DNA of 64,000 nt from Halicephalobus mephisto (lineage: Eukaryota > Nematoda > Chromadorea > Rhabditida > Panagrolaimidae): positions 1 through 64,000 of the forward strand of contig SWDT01000075.1 of NCBI GenBank assembly GCA_009193035.1, read 5' to 3'. This document shows, piece by piece, positions 1-11,916 of the stretch; position 1 is the stretch's first letter, and every line of letters begins with the position of its first letter. Position numbers and translations under genes: made by a program. Under the pieces are notes generated by a model. It was not told where the DNA came from. It was given only the letters and a program-made list of their open reading frames with translations, and made no database searches.

Positions 1-385
1 TCTCTTCGTCCCTTATTCCATTATGATTATCTGCAACATCCAGATTATGAAATACTTCAAACACCATCAAGACTCTCTAACTGCGGCTTGCAGAAGAGTT
101 CAAACAGATCTGAATCGGATACTTCTAGCTCAAGCAATCATCCCGATATTCTCGGTGTTTATCCCGATGATGATCCACTTTTTAAGCGCAATTACCTATT
201 GGGATTTTACCTTTGCAGCTTTTGTTGGGGGAATTCTGAATTCCTGGATTCCTGTAGGCAACGCCATCAGCGTTCTCTTCTTCGTCACCGCATATAGAGA
301 AAAACTGAAACAGTTGGTTCATCGTATCAAGTCACAGTTGTTCTTCTACAAGCGGATTTTCCCCACGATAACCGCTGATGCCTGA
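1..385 (+). CDS. Nematode 7TM chemoreceptor, 3' part only
   Basis: This is the last exon region of a serpentine chemoreceptor whose 5' part lies outside the window. The reading frame is open from base 2 to the TGA at 383-385. It shows a hydrophobic segment beginning LFVPYSIMIICNI, a charged intracellular loop, a segment around AIIPIFSVFIPMMIHFL, and a final helix ending in PVGNAISVLFFVTAYREKL. A proline/asparagine-containing last helix followed by a YR pair is typical of the Str-superfamily receptors (Srd, Srh, Sri, Srj, Str). The exact family cannot be told from this fragment. These receptors sit in sensory cilia membranes and detect chemicals. The adjacent gene at 1166-2326 is a close paralogue, so this is a tandem duplication. 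Confidence 0.8.
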   Translation, partial: LFVPYSIMIICNIQIMKYFKHHQDSLTAACRRVQTDLNRILLAQAIIPIFSVFIPMMIHFLSAITYWDFTFAAFVGGILNSWIPVGNAISVLFFVTAYREKLKQLVHRIKSQLFFYKRIFPTITADA

Positions 386-1133
386 TAAAATGTTTATTTT
401 GTCCATTAAATACGACATAATATAGAAATCAAGTATTTTAAAATAAACATAATTATATTTTTTGTTCATCAAAAATAAAAGGAACTTCAGAATCCTTAGA
501 ATTCAGGAATAGTCTTCAGAACCAGGATTCTGAAAATCAATGTTTGGTTTTGGTTTTGCATTCAGAATTCAAAATCCGATTATCCTACTATGAGTACTTT
601 TTGTTCAGCTCTAACTACAGAATGAGATCATAAATGCTCAAGTCACAAGTATCTAAGACAAAAGTGTCAACACATCCGTTTTTTTCACACTTAATCTCTG
701 GTTTCTGTAGATGGAATAATTTGTCTTCAGAAACAAGCAATGGAAGATTCATAGAGAAGGAATTAATAAAAGGCAATTAAATCATATGTAGCTTATAAAA
801 CTTTTTTAATTTTTTCTAAAAAGACAATTTTTTGAATTTGTTTATTTCGAAGAATTTCAAGATGTATTAGTTTCTTTGAAATTTATATTTATGAATTGTA
901 TTTTTTCACACTTTTAACGACTTAAAAACATTTTAACTTCATAAGGATATATTTTTAATAAATTGTTTCTCGTCTTGTTGAACTTCAAAATCAATGTTCA
1001 TTAAGATTAACTCGTTACTTTCCTGAGAGTTCAGATAATTCAATTATTAAATGTACCAGTCTAAAATGCCTTATAAGTAATTGTATCAAAGTATTGTCAA
1101 CTGCAATCCTCTTTACTGGTTATGTTATTTTCA
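386..1133. other. Intergenic, no gene seen
   Basis: This is AT-rich sequence between the two chemoreceptor copies. I see no coding exon. A TTTTCAG acceptor-like site at its right end, near 1129-1134, lies about 30 bases before the ATG of the second copy and could be a trans-splice site. Confidence 0.5.
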
Positions 1134-1165
1134 GCTTCTATTCACTTCGGACTTCCTCATTGAAG

Positions 1166-2326
1166 ATGACTATGTGGAGAACCTTCCATTCCATCAGTGA
1201 GGATATCGCCTTCTTCTTTGGGTTGTCACTAAACGTATTATTGTTATTTGTCATCATAAAAGTCAGGTGAAATCTTTGCAACAATACAATATTCTGCTTT
1301 TCCAATGTTGTTGTATCGATTTGATGCAAGTTTTCATCAGCTTTATCGTAAAGCCAGTGGTTATCATCCATTATAAAAGTGTGTATTATCTCAGCAACGG
1401 TTTCCTTCGAGGTGTTGGAGGATGGATAGAGATGCTGGGGATCATCTCCTGGCTAACATCAATATTTTTGTACTGTTCCATGCCCGTTTCGTTTATCTTC
1501 AGATATCGGAAAGTATGTTTGAATGCAAAAATATCGAAGAAATTCTATGTGATTTCTTTGCTTGTGGCATTTTTTAGTGCTTCCACTTTCGGGATGATTG
1601 CTTGGAAGTTTCATTATTTGGATAACCAGAATTTAACTTACTTGGGAGAAGCAAATTTAACGTGGCTGATGGCTGACGATGAAGGCAAAGTCAAAATTGC
1701 TTCTGTTTGCTTTTATGTAAGTTTTCAAAAACTTTCCAAATTTAAAAAATAAAGAAAAACCGATTAAAAATACAAAGTGAAAGCATTTTTGTCCAGAACG
1801 ATGCAAACTTATTTAATTCTTTGTGGATTCTATATAAAAATAAAATCTCATCTTGTTTTGAAAATTAAAATTTTCCAACTTTTAATTCTTCTTTCAGGGA
1901 TCGTTTGGTTTGTGGATGACCATAATTGACACAATTGTTATATCTTTTATTCCTTATTCCATCTTGATTATTTGCAACATCAAGATTTTGAAGTATCTAA
2001 AGGAACACCAACATGCTTTATCTTCCCTTTGCAGAAGAGTCCAAACGGATTAAAATAGGATAATGTTAGCCGAAGCAATAATCCCTTTACTCTCGACCTT
2101 TCTCCCAATGACGATCCACTTTCTCAGTTTATTTACCGACTTCGATCTCACTTTTGAGAGTTTTATTTGTGCAATAACGTATTCTTGGATTCCTGTGGGC
2201 AATGCCATCAGTGTTCTTGTTTTTGTTACTGCTTACAGAGAAAAATTCAAGCAGCTGATCTTTCGTGTCAAGTCAAGATTACCTTATCTTAAGTCGAATT
2301 TAGTTACGTCATTGAGTTATCAATAA
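1166..2326 (+). pseudogene. Chemoreceptor pseudogene, tandem copy of the upstream gene
   Basis: Two exon regions (about 1166-1716 and 1897-2326) flank an intron with GTAAGT and TTTCAG ends. The protein would begin MTMWRTFHSISEDIAF and cover all seven membrane segments. Two lesions break it. Near 1256-1268 the frame must shift by one base between VLLLFVIIK and SQVKSLQQYNILLF, because without the shift a TGA follows at 1268. Near 2050 a TAA interrupts ...RRVQTD-stop-NRIMLAEAIIP, where the intact upstream copy reads RRVQTDLNRILLAQAIIP. Both sides of each lesion are clearly homologous to the family, so this is a decayed gene rather than two genes. A sequencing error could explain the frameshift but would not also explain the stop. 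Confidence 0.8.
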
Positions 2327-3208
2327 CGGTGGATTTCAAGAATTTTCGCCAATCACATATTGTTGTTCAAGTAATATATGCGATATAAGTAATAATAATT
2401 TTATTTATTTGCATACTAAGAAATCAAGTAAAATTGATTGTTATGTTCTGTCTCCACAGGATCTGTTTGGAGTTTTTTATCCCGGAATCCTTGTGATTGG
2501 AACAGCAATAACGCGTCCGATTTAGAAGCTGACGGAATAGTTCCAATCAAAGCTCATACTGTCGATTGTAATCGCTGTTCGTCTTTTACATCGTGTTTTG
2601 TACGTCTCGTTTAATTACCCGATTTTTAGATAACATTGAATTCTATTTTTGAACAATCTCGTTATGGAAACCATAAAATTTCAGAATGCTTTTTGGATGA
2701 AGAGCTTATAAAAAAATATTCGGAAATTATTTTACTAAACTTTGAAATTTCTAAAAAGACAAAAACATGGATAGATGTTCACAATACCAGAATGAAATAA
2801 TTCATTCTTTAACAGTGAAGTGAATTTATTTTGAAAAAATTTCTACTTTTCCTACAGAAAATCAAAAAAATTAATTTTTTTAATCCAGTAAATCATCGTT
2901 AAAATTACATTACAAAACGAAAACCGTTTTTCATAAAAGTTGAAAAAAACTGATTTGAATGCAATTTTTATAGTTTTCCACTTAAAACTAAAAACTGAGA
3001 AATTCAGTCTTTATGTACTTCTGGAAGAATTTTAAAAGTAATTTGAAAATTCTGAAATTTATAAACGAAGGAATTTTTTGAAGACAAACGAAATCGACAG
3101 TTAGAGAATAAAAACAATTGAGTTTTCATTTATACGTAAAGCATACTACATTTTTCAGCTTTATTTAAAACCATTGGATATTTTTATTTACCACTACAGT
3201 AAGAAAAT
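2327..3208. other. Convergent intergenic region
   Basis: This lies between the 3' ends of the chemoreceptor pseudogene (+) and GTPase gene A (-). Around 2460-2525 a CAG acceptor is followed by a short open stretch (FYPGILVIGTAITRP) that could be a further receptor remnant. It is too short to call. The rest is AT-rich with no coding signal. Confidence 0.4.
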
Positions 3209-5862
3209 TTATTGTAAGTTTTCGAAATAATGTATGACTTTCTTCATCTCAGGGATTCTCTCGAGAACTCCTGGTATGTATTTTTCGATTAGTGGGGCCA
3301 TTTCATCCAGATCAGTGAACAGTTCTTCCATCTTAACATCTTCAGACATAGGGGAGTATCGGGGAGTCACGAGAGAATGCTTCATGATCATGAATTGAAG
3401 TTTGTCCATTCCTTTAGAGATCACTGGTTCATATTCTGTTTTAATCGGTCCCTGAATGCGGAGCTGTGAATCTGAGGCCTTCAGTTTGTGCACATTGATG
3501 ATCACTTCTTTATTGATCGGTCGGATTGTTGTGATACAATTAAGAAACTTCCGGATTTGGGATGAAGTTTCCTCCCAACAGTAAGCAAAATACTTTTCCG
3601 CACGATTGCTGTATTTGACTCCTTGCTCCTTCGACAAGAGGTATTTGAAGGACTCCGAATCAACTGAGTACGTATTCCATGATTGAAGCTTGAAGATTTC
3701 TCCATAGATATCTTTCAATCTTTGCTGTACCTCCTGCAGGAGTTCAAGTGAAGCTTCAGTTTCAAAGCGGGTTCTGTCAGCATGAGTGAAAAAGAAGAAG
3801 ACATTGCTCAGAGCTATTTTAGGGAAGATGGAGAGAAGCCATCTGAGAGTGACAATGTAATGGTTGTTCAAAGTTGATCCATCTGACTTGAGCGCAATAC
3901 ATATGGCGTGGATGTTTTCTTGTTCATGGACACAACTTCTAATGAGGTTTAGTTTCTCCTTATCCAAGTCGCTATTTCCATATTCAGAGAGACCAGGAGT
4001 ATCGATGACTTTGATTTTATTGCTTTGAAAAGTAAATTCATGAACTTTGGGTTTCTGAGTGACCGACTGTCCAACGTCGTTGAAGTTCTCGTTGTCTTCA
4101 AAGTCTCTAGCTCTCACCGTTGACTCGCCAAATCCGCCCTCTTCAAGCTTCCTCTGTACTTTGAACTCCACAGGGATGCAAATTTCCATTTGGTTCTTCT
4201 TTGCTTCCTCGAAGGTGGGCCAATTCAGGTAGTTACCGAGACCACTGATCAGAGTTGATTTTCCAACACCACTTTCACCCAGGAAAATTACTGTGAAATT
4301 TTGGGGTTCTAAAGGTAGAGATGGAAGAAGAGGAAGTGGAGATTCTGTTGAATTTAGTTTCATCTCCCTTGCAATTTTATCAGTCTTACATCCATTGCAA
4401 TACACTTTCATTTTTTCCATTGTAGTCTTTCTGCATCTACAAAAAACTCCAGTTGGTCCAATCATTCGCACTAACCACAAACAACGTTCGCATAACCACA
4501 ACCTCTTTTTTGCTGGTGAACAGGGACAAGTAATGGATTTACACAATTCGTCCTTATCTCGGAATGCATATTTTAGAATATTCTTTATATTTGACCGTGA
4601 AAATGTGTTTTTCCATCCGTTTTCTTCAATTTCAGCCATCCCAAAGTAATATTTCTCTCTGTTAATGATTAAACGGGGTTCTGTTTCTTTGGTTTTACAA
4701 TCCAGAATCCAAGAATATGTACTTAATTCTTCCATATCATAATAAGGAGGAAGTTGTTCCCCCAGTGGCCATATAACACGATATTTCCAGTTTTCACAAT
4801 TTTCCGAAAGAAGAAGACATGAATCTTGAATCTGAATCCATGCATCTGATTTCGGAATCAAGTTCCAATGATACAATGATTTCAGGTTTTTCATACAGTC
4901 TTCATACTCTCTATTCCAGCCGCTGGGTGTAACTTCTTTCTCTCTGAGTAATTTTTCTAATTGAATCAGGAGATACATGAAGATATTAATTTCATTTTTC
5001 ATCTTGTGCACAGCCTTATTTCGAAGACGGTTAATGAAATCGCCACATCTTGTATTAATTTTTTTCAATAGAACAATATCTTGATTATAGTTCTTGTCAA
5101 CTGCTTCCAAATAATTCGATGATCCAAAGTATTCTGTAAGAATTTTAGAAGTAATGATCAACAATTTAGTCAGATGACAGGCGATTGAACTTTTTTCAGT
5201 CGTAGGTACATTAAATGATTCTGGCACATTGCTGGATGAATAAAGAGGAATAATAGTAGATATATCATTTCGTTGGTGAATTTTAGCAAAACAACTCTCA
5301 ATAGAATCAATATCAACGGGCTGGTAATCAAATATTAGATTACATTTTGCATTGCTAATAAGATCGTGAATCCTACCTCCATCGAGAATCGACGCAACTA
5401 CATTCTTCGCTTCCTAAATTTGTTTGTTTTATAAAAATGAATTTGAATTGCATTACCTCTACAGTTATTTCTAAATTGTCAATAACAATTATAGCAATAT
5501 GACCATGAACACATGTGGATATTTTGGTAGTGGAATATACAGGTTGAAACATAATTTTGAAAATTAGACTATTCTTGCAGGTATTTTCAAATAAATGAGT
5601 CAGCATCTTCATAAACATGTTTGATTTTTTATACATTTCGAACTAAAACATTTCATTATTGTAATAATTGCCAAATTAAAAAGCTCACAATATCCGTGAA
5701 ACTCATCTGAAAAAGGGATCTAATAGCTTCGAGAAGATATCCCCCATGCGTAACTTCAAGTACTCTTTTAACATTATTTTCAATTCTATTAGTTTCATAA
5801 GCTGAGATTTCAACACCACTGTGAATCACTGTATCTCGATCAAAAAAGTATCTCCACGACAT
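3209..5862 (-). CDS. GTPase gene A: N-terminal module, Cys-rich region, P-loop G domain
   Basis: Three exons with matching phases (5862-5689, 5642-5457, 5413-3209) give about 854 residues. The ATG at 5862 is preceded by a TTTTAG acceptor, as expected for trans-splicing. Exons 1-2 (residues 1-120) match exons 1-2 of gene D: MSWRYFFDRD versus MPKRYFFGRE, then FEMYKKSNMFMKMLTHLFEN versus LELCLSPSTKFMQLLTFVVEN. A long helical region follows, then a Cys-rich stretch with CPC, CERC, CRC and CNGC pairs that could bind zinc (about 400-470). The G domain starts near 498 with P-loop GESGVGKST, then SVTQKPK (possible G2), DTPGL (G3), THAD (G4-like) and VDSESFKYLL (G5-like). The tail contains MDKLQFMIMKHSLV. 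The domain resembles the AIG1/GIMAP side of the P-loop GTPases and an uncharacterised eukaryotic family with a DSESFRYL motif, which I recall only in general terms. The cellular role is unknown. Confidence 0.8.
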
Positions 5863-6181
5863 TCTAAAATAAAATATTAATAAATATTGAAGAAGAAAAA
5901 TAATTTCGTCTTTTTTACTCGAATAAACAAGGGACAACGAAGAACGGGAATGATTCAACTGATTGACGAACTGATAAAAATTATAAGAACTTTATTTACT
6001 GCATCTCATCTTTTTAACTCTTTCATTCTCTTTGTTTCTGTCAATGATTAGGACAAAATTAATTTTCTCTTATAAATATTGAATATTCCATTGCAGGATT
6101 GAAAATATCAAATTTATTGTAATGTTATATATCTGAGAGAAATCGCAATGAAAGTTTTGTCTTAATGTTTCTATTTGCGTT

Positions 6182-6364
6182 ATGAGGTTATGTGAAGTTC
6201 TCTATGGTAGAAAACCAGAACAATTGCTCTATAAAGAAGATCGAATCGATTGTCAAAGGTCTCTAACATCTCGAAATACAAAAAGAATCCAAAGCATAGA
6301 TCCGCAGGGCTCACTTGGTTGGACATTCAACATCTCTGGCTTGTTTCCTATGAAGTTAGTTTGA
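6182..6364 (+). pseudogene. Decayed first exon of a B/C-type GTPase gene
   Basis: A 60-codon open frame contains LYGRKPEQLLYKEDR and then WTFNISGLF. These line up with the first exon of gene C (FYGRKPEAMLYKTD ... FFRISKAGF) and gene B (FYGRDPEARLCKSD ... LFHISKAEF). The spacing between the two motifs is about 45 residues here and 50 in the intact genes. I found no following exon 2 or G domain, so it looks like a leftover of a lost family member between A and B. A short expressed gene cannot be excluded. Confidence 0.5.
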
Positions 6365-7532
6365 ACTTGTACTAAAAAGAAAAATGTATTTATTTTAGAA
6401 AAAATTGTGCCTTATAAGTACACTATGTTCTTAAATCTTTATGATCTCATTACGATAGATAGTACGATTGTCTTCAAATTTTCAACTCCCAGATATCTGG
6501 AAAAGTTGGATTTTTCAAAACAGATATCCAATTAGTTTCAGGATTTCCTCACAATGGATATGATATCATTATTAACTTCGAAAAACATTGTTTGAAGTGA
6601 TTTTTTAAATATGGTACATCTTAAGAACGGATTTAAACAATTTTATTCCACTTTCATCAAGGAAATTACTGGATAACATTGTTGATCCGGGAACATCAAG
6701 GATATATCTACAGAAATTAGTTCAAATATTTTTTAAACGTGCTACATGAGATATATGAAATGTTAGATTACATTAATGATAACGTTTTGTAATCAAAAAG
6801 ATTATTAGTATAATTTTTAAAAAATTATTTAAAGTATGTGAACTTTGCTTAGTTAGGATATAAATGGTCAATTTAGTTATCCCTTGATCGGGAAACGTGT
6901 TTCAGCTATTTTGAGAAGAATTTACAACCAAGTTTTTATTATATATAAGTAGAGTTTAAAGTCTACAACCACCTTTTAAATTTCAAAAATATCACGAAAC
7001 CTAAATCAATTGAGCAAAAAATTCTAAATCACACCGAAACTTAGATATTCAGTATCTTCAAAACCTAGAAATAATGCAAACAGCCATCTCGAATTCTTGT
7101 ATTGTTATTCACTGTTATATTCACTAGAATGTCATTCTGCTGTTCATTAACTTGTTTAAGTTACAAACGAATATTAAGGTTAAACTCCAAAAGAAAATAA
7201 TAAACAGGTCAAGAAGTAAGATATCTGAAAAGAATTATGAAACTCATAGACAAAAGATTGAAACACTAAAGAAACATCTTGTAATCGATTGATCGGAAAT
7301 TTAGTCTCTGATAAGAAATGTATCAACATCTTCAATAAAATTTCTGCTCTACTTCCACTAAGAAGATTTTTTAACTTACGATTCGGAAAAATAAACAGTA
7401 ATACAATACGATTTACATTTTACACCTTTTTCTATCAGGCGTGTACCACATGTTTTGTTCTCAATTAATCATTTAATAATACGATGTTATAGATACAATA
7501 ATACATATACTGATTTGTGGATGATCGGTTGA
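6365..7532. other. Intergenic upstream of GTPase gene B
   Basis: This is AT-rich sequence with no coding exon I can support. It lies between the fragment at 6182-6364 and the promoter block of gene B, so it probably holds further decayed remnants of the lost copy plus regulatory DNA for B. Confidence 0.4.
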
Positions 7533-7604
7533 TATACTGTTCGAAACAGTAGTATATTTATCAATTTAATTATTAACGTGTTGAACAATTAATCGTATTT
7601 TAGG
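7533..7604 (+). promoter_or_regulatory. Promoter/leader block shared by GTPase genes B and C
   Basis: Bases 7533-7607 align without gaps to 58348-58422, the same position relative to the ATG of gene C. About three quarters of the bases are the same. Shared runs are TATACTGTTCG, GTATATTT, ACAATTAATC and TTTAGGATG. The last is a trans-splice-like acceptor abutting the start codon. Conservation beyond the acceptor suggests a common control element or recent common descent. Confidence 0.6.
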
Positions 7605-10600
7605 ATGACTTCAAAGATACACATTGGATATCAAAAATTTGGAAGTACTACGTCATCATTTAGATACTTCTTTTACGGTCGAGATCCGGAAGCTAGACTG
7701 TGTAAAAGTGATATAGTTTTGAAAGACAAAGAGATTCTAACAAATTTTCGTGAGAAGACTATTTACCAATGCCATGATAAAGAAATTAACCGTAGCAATG
7801 CACACGAATTATTTCATATTTCAAAAGCAGAATTTGTAAGTTTTAAATTTATACTAGATTACTTGACAGTTTTATTACAATTCTTTTAGGTTGAATTACT
7901 CGTTAGTAATCACAACCAGTTATTTCAAGCCTTTGAATTCTGCAAAGGAAAAAACACAGTCATAATAGAAATTGAAATTACAAGGTATTCACAACAAGTT
8001 CATGTTGATATCGATTACTCGGGCGGAAGAACACTAATTCCTGAAAATATGTGCACAGGCCACCACATTTACGTCAAAGTACCGAAAGAACAATCAGAAA
8101 AAGTACGATATTTCATTTTATAACTAAATATTATGGTTGTTTTTCTAGGTTAGGGAATCCTTATTAGATCGAAAGATTCACACAGATTTAGATTGTATTA
8201 AATGGATGGAGAATTATGATAAAAGAAAAAAAGGAACGTTTGGAGCACTACTAGCAAGAATAGCTGAACTGGAAACTTGTGATGATGTAGGAATTCCATA
8301 CAAGATGGAATGTTATAAGAATGAAATAGAAGACCAATCTAAAAAGTTAGACTTTATTCTTGATGCCAAGAGAATTTATTCTTATCAAGAGAATGAAGAA
8401 GAACACGCCAAAAAAGATAAAGAAGGAAATGAAGTCAAGAAACGCGGTGACCTCTTCAAAAAAATAAAAAAACTAAATGATAAAATTAAGAAAAGTGAAG
8501 TAAATCAACTACTCTCAGATATCCAACGGAATTGGCTGGAAATAATGAAGAATAATAAACTACTTGATGACGAAAAATTGAAAGATATCATTGCAAATTT
8601 GTATAAAAAAAAGAAATCATCTGATAATCCCCCAAATCCAAACGTTCCAGAAAGGACTACAGATATCACTCCAACAAGTTCTAAGAGAACATCAGTAACA
8701 ACACTAATTTCTAATTCAGGGAGTGACCAACCGTTATGTTGTAATAGATGCCATACTCCGATGATCTGTCCAAACTGTGAGCAGCAAAAACCAGATACCA
8801 CGAAACACAACAAGGGGGTGATTGATGACCGGAAAGAAAATCCTACCAAAACTTCTAGCCCTATTCCTCAACTAAGAATAATACAACGGGATAGTGAATG
8901 CGGAAATGATAACCATAAACCAATACATAACATTAGTTATGCAAGACTTCATAAAACTGCTCATGAATTTAAGCCTTCTTCGGATTCTGCAATATGTACA
9001 TCAACAATCCAAAGTCCAAAAGAATTCACCATTATATTCCTTGGAGAATCCACTGTAGGTAAATCAACATTAATCAGTGGTCTCGATAACTATTTGAATT
9101 GGCCCACTTTCGAGGAAGCGAAGAAGCACCTGATGGAAATTTGCATCCCGGTGGAGTTCAAAGTACAGAGGAAGCTTGAAGAGGGTGGATTCGACGAGAC
9201 AACCGTGAGAGCTGGAGACTTTGAAGACAACGAGAACTTCAACGACGTTGGACAGTCGGTCACTCAGAAACCTAAAGTCCATGAATTCACCTTTCAAAGC
9301 AATAAAATCAAAGTCATCGATACTCCTGGTCTCTCTGACACCAGAGGAGCTGAACAGGACAAGAAGAATCTCGAACTGATCAGAGAATGCATTCACAACC
9401 AGAAGGAGATCCACGCCATCTGCATTGTCCTCAAGTCCAATGAGTCCAAACTCGGAAATCAGTTCGAACTGGCCATTCGAGACCTCCTCTCTCTCTTCCC
9501 TAAATCAGCTCTCAAAAACGTGTTCTTCTTCTTTACCTACGCGAGAGGAACCTACTTCGGGATCGGAGATATTCTGAATCCCCTGAAGGAACTCCAACAG
9601 AAGTTCAGGGATTCTCATGGAGTCACTTTCGAATTCGAAGGAAGGAACATGTGTCCCGTGGACTCAGAGTCCTTCAGATACCTGCTCTGTAAGGAACAGG
9701 GGATCAAATACAGCAGTAGTGCAGAGGAGAGATTTGAGTATTGTTGGAATGAGACAGCGAAACAAGTGTTGGATTTCCTGACTTTCCTCAAAAGTGTCGA
9801 TCCTGTTGATGTCGAGAAGATCAAAGCTGCTCATGAACTCGTGAGAACTGCTCTGGAGTTGGAGGAGTTCTTAAGAACGAACACGATATTGAAGAATGTT
9901 TTTTCAGAGAGAGCAAGAGAATCACTGAATGAAATGGCGAAACCGTTGTTTTTCATTGCCAAAGATCTGACAATGGTTTCCGAGTATTACAGGTTGAAAA
10001 CAAATTTGATCAAGTTTGATTCCAAGGAAGCGGTGGCCGGAGTGAATAAACTTCTGCCTATTGTGAAGAATTCAAGTGTGTATGATGGACTTTCCAAATT
10101 TGCGGAAAATTTATGGTTGCTCCAAAGAAATTATGATGGAACTTCTCTATCACAACTAAATCCTGTGAAAGTACAAGAACGGCATAAAATGAAATCACTG
10201 CACACGGAACGAAAGACAATTCCACCTGTTCCAATACTTTCAGTTAAGCCAAAACTTCCAATAAAAACTCTAGAAATGAAAAATAGTACATCAGTACATA
10301 CAAAAAATGCGAAACCTCTATTTTACCATTCTTCTCTTCCTCCCCCACTACCACCGCATGCCTGCAATCCATCATTACTGATATCTGATAAATTGCGACC
10401 AGTAAGAATAGTAAAATTGCCTTCACTTGAACCATATCCTCCACTAATAACACCGGACTGGGACAATATTATCACAGAGTATACTGAGCACGAGACCATC
10501 CCACTTATAATAGTTCCTTCTCCTCCAACAGTCACAGAAGAATGGAACAAAATCATCACAGTGCATACTGAGCACGAGACCATCCCACTTATAATAGTTC

Positions 10601-11916
10601 CTTCTCCTTCAGTATTAACAGCCGAGTGGGACAATATTATCACATCGTATACTGAGCACGAGACGATTCCACTAATAATAATTTACTATCCTCCAGCAGT
10701 CACAGAGGAATGGAACAAAATCATCACAGTGTACACTGAGCACGAGACAACTCCACTAATAATAGTTCCCCCATCCCCACCGCAAGAGTTCACAGTAATT
10801 TTCCTGGGTGAAAGTGGTGTTGGAAAATCAACTCTGATTAGCAGTCTCGGTAACTATCTGAATTGGCCCACCTTCGAGGAAGCAAAGAAGAATCAAATCG
10901 AAATTTGTATCCCGGTGGAGTTCAAAGTACAGAGGAAGCTTGAAGAGGGTGGATTCGACGAAACAGCCGTGAGAGCTGGAGACTTTGAAGACAACGAGAA
11001 CTTCAACGACGTTGGACAGTCGGTCACTCAGAAACCTAAAGTCCATGAATTCACTTTTCAAAGCAATAAAATCAAAGTCATCGATACTCCTGGTCTCTCT
11101 GACACCAGGGGAGTTGAACAGGACAAGAAGAATCTCGAACTGATCAGAGAATGCATTCACAACCAGAAAGAGATCCACGCCATCTGCATTGTTCTCAAGT
11201 CCAATGAGTTCAAACTCAGAAATCAATTCGAGTGGGCGATTAGAGACCTCCTCTCTCTCTTTCCCAAATCAGCTCTCGAGAATATATTTTTCTTTTTCAC
11301 TTATGCCGGCGAAACCTTCTTTGGGATTTCGGAAACGGTGGAACTGGTCAAAGAACTACAAAAGAAGATCGAGGATTCCTATAGAGCTACATTTGCTCTC
11401 GAAGGGAAGAACACCTGTGCTGTCGATTCAGAGTCCTTCAAATTCCTACTCTGTGAAGAGCGTGGAGTGAAATACAGCAACGTTTCAGAAAAAGCCTTTG
11501 GTTACTGTTGGAACGAAACCGCTATTCAAGTTCGAAATTTCTTCAAGTTCATCAAATCTGTAGAATCGGTAAAACAGAAAACCATCCTCAATGTTCACAA
11601 ATTAAAGTCATCTTTTTCACAAGTCCTTATCCCGAAATCACTCGAATGGGACGATGAAATAGTAATGTCTCCTGGGATAGACAAACTGAGGTTCATGATC
11701 ATGAGACATTCGCTCGTATTCCCCCCATATCATCCACTCGTAAAAGATGTAACAGAAGAAGATTTCATCACTAGTCTAAATGGAATGATCTCAATAATTC
11801 GAAAACACAAACCCGAAGCTGTTGAAGAAATGTTAGAATTGAAGGAAGTTATTCGTTATTTTGAGGATGAAGAAAAATTAAAATTTGAGATTCAGGAAAA
11901 AGGAATCAGATTCTAG
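7605..11916 (+). CDS. GTPase gene B: two G domains, C-type protein fused to A-type half
   Basis: Three exons (7605-7835, 7890-8102, 8149-11916) give about 1403 residues. Exons 1 and 2 are 231 and 213 nt, the same lengths as in gene C. Order: N-terminal module with FFYGRDPEARL; exon 2 module starting VELLVSNHNQLFQAFEF; coiled-coil-like lysine/glutamate region; a CNRCHTPMICPNC zinc-ribbon-like motif; first G domain near 446 (GESTVGKST, DTPGL, TYAR, VDSESFRYLL); a tail like gene C's; then a proline-rich linker with four copies of a unit around YTEHETIPLIIVPSPP. The second G domain starts near 1035 (GESGVGKST, DTPGL, TYAG, VDSESFKFLL). The C-terminal tail contains IDKLRFMIMRHSLV and is like gene A's. 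Neither G4 motif has the usual aspartate. The start sits right after a TTTTAG acceptor. Function is unknown; the second half probably came from an A-type gene. Confidence 0.82.
10450..10790 (+). repeat. In-frame proline-rich linker repeat inside gene B
   Basis: Four tandem units of about 30 codons each encode W(D/N)xIIT, then YTEHETIPLII and a short proline run. The units alternate slightly (EWDNIIT and EWNKIIT), which suggests pairwise duplication. They join the C-type half of the protein to the A-type half. Confidence 0.85.
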
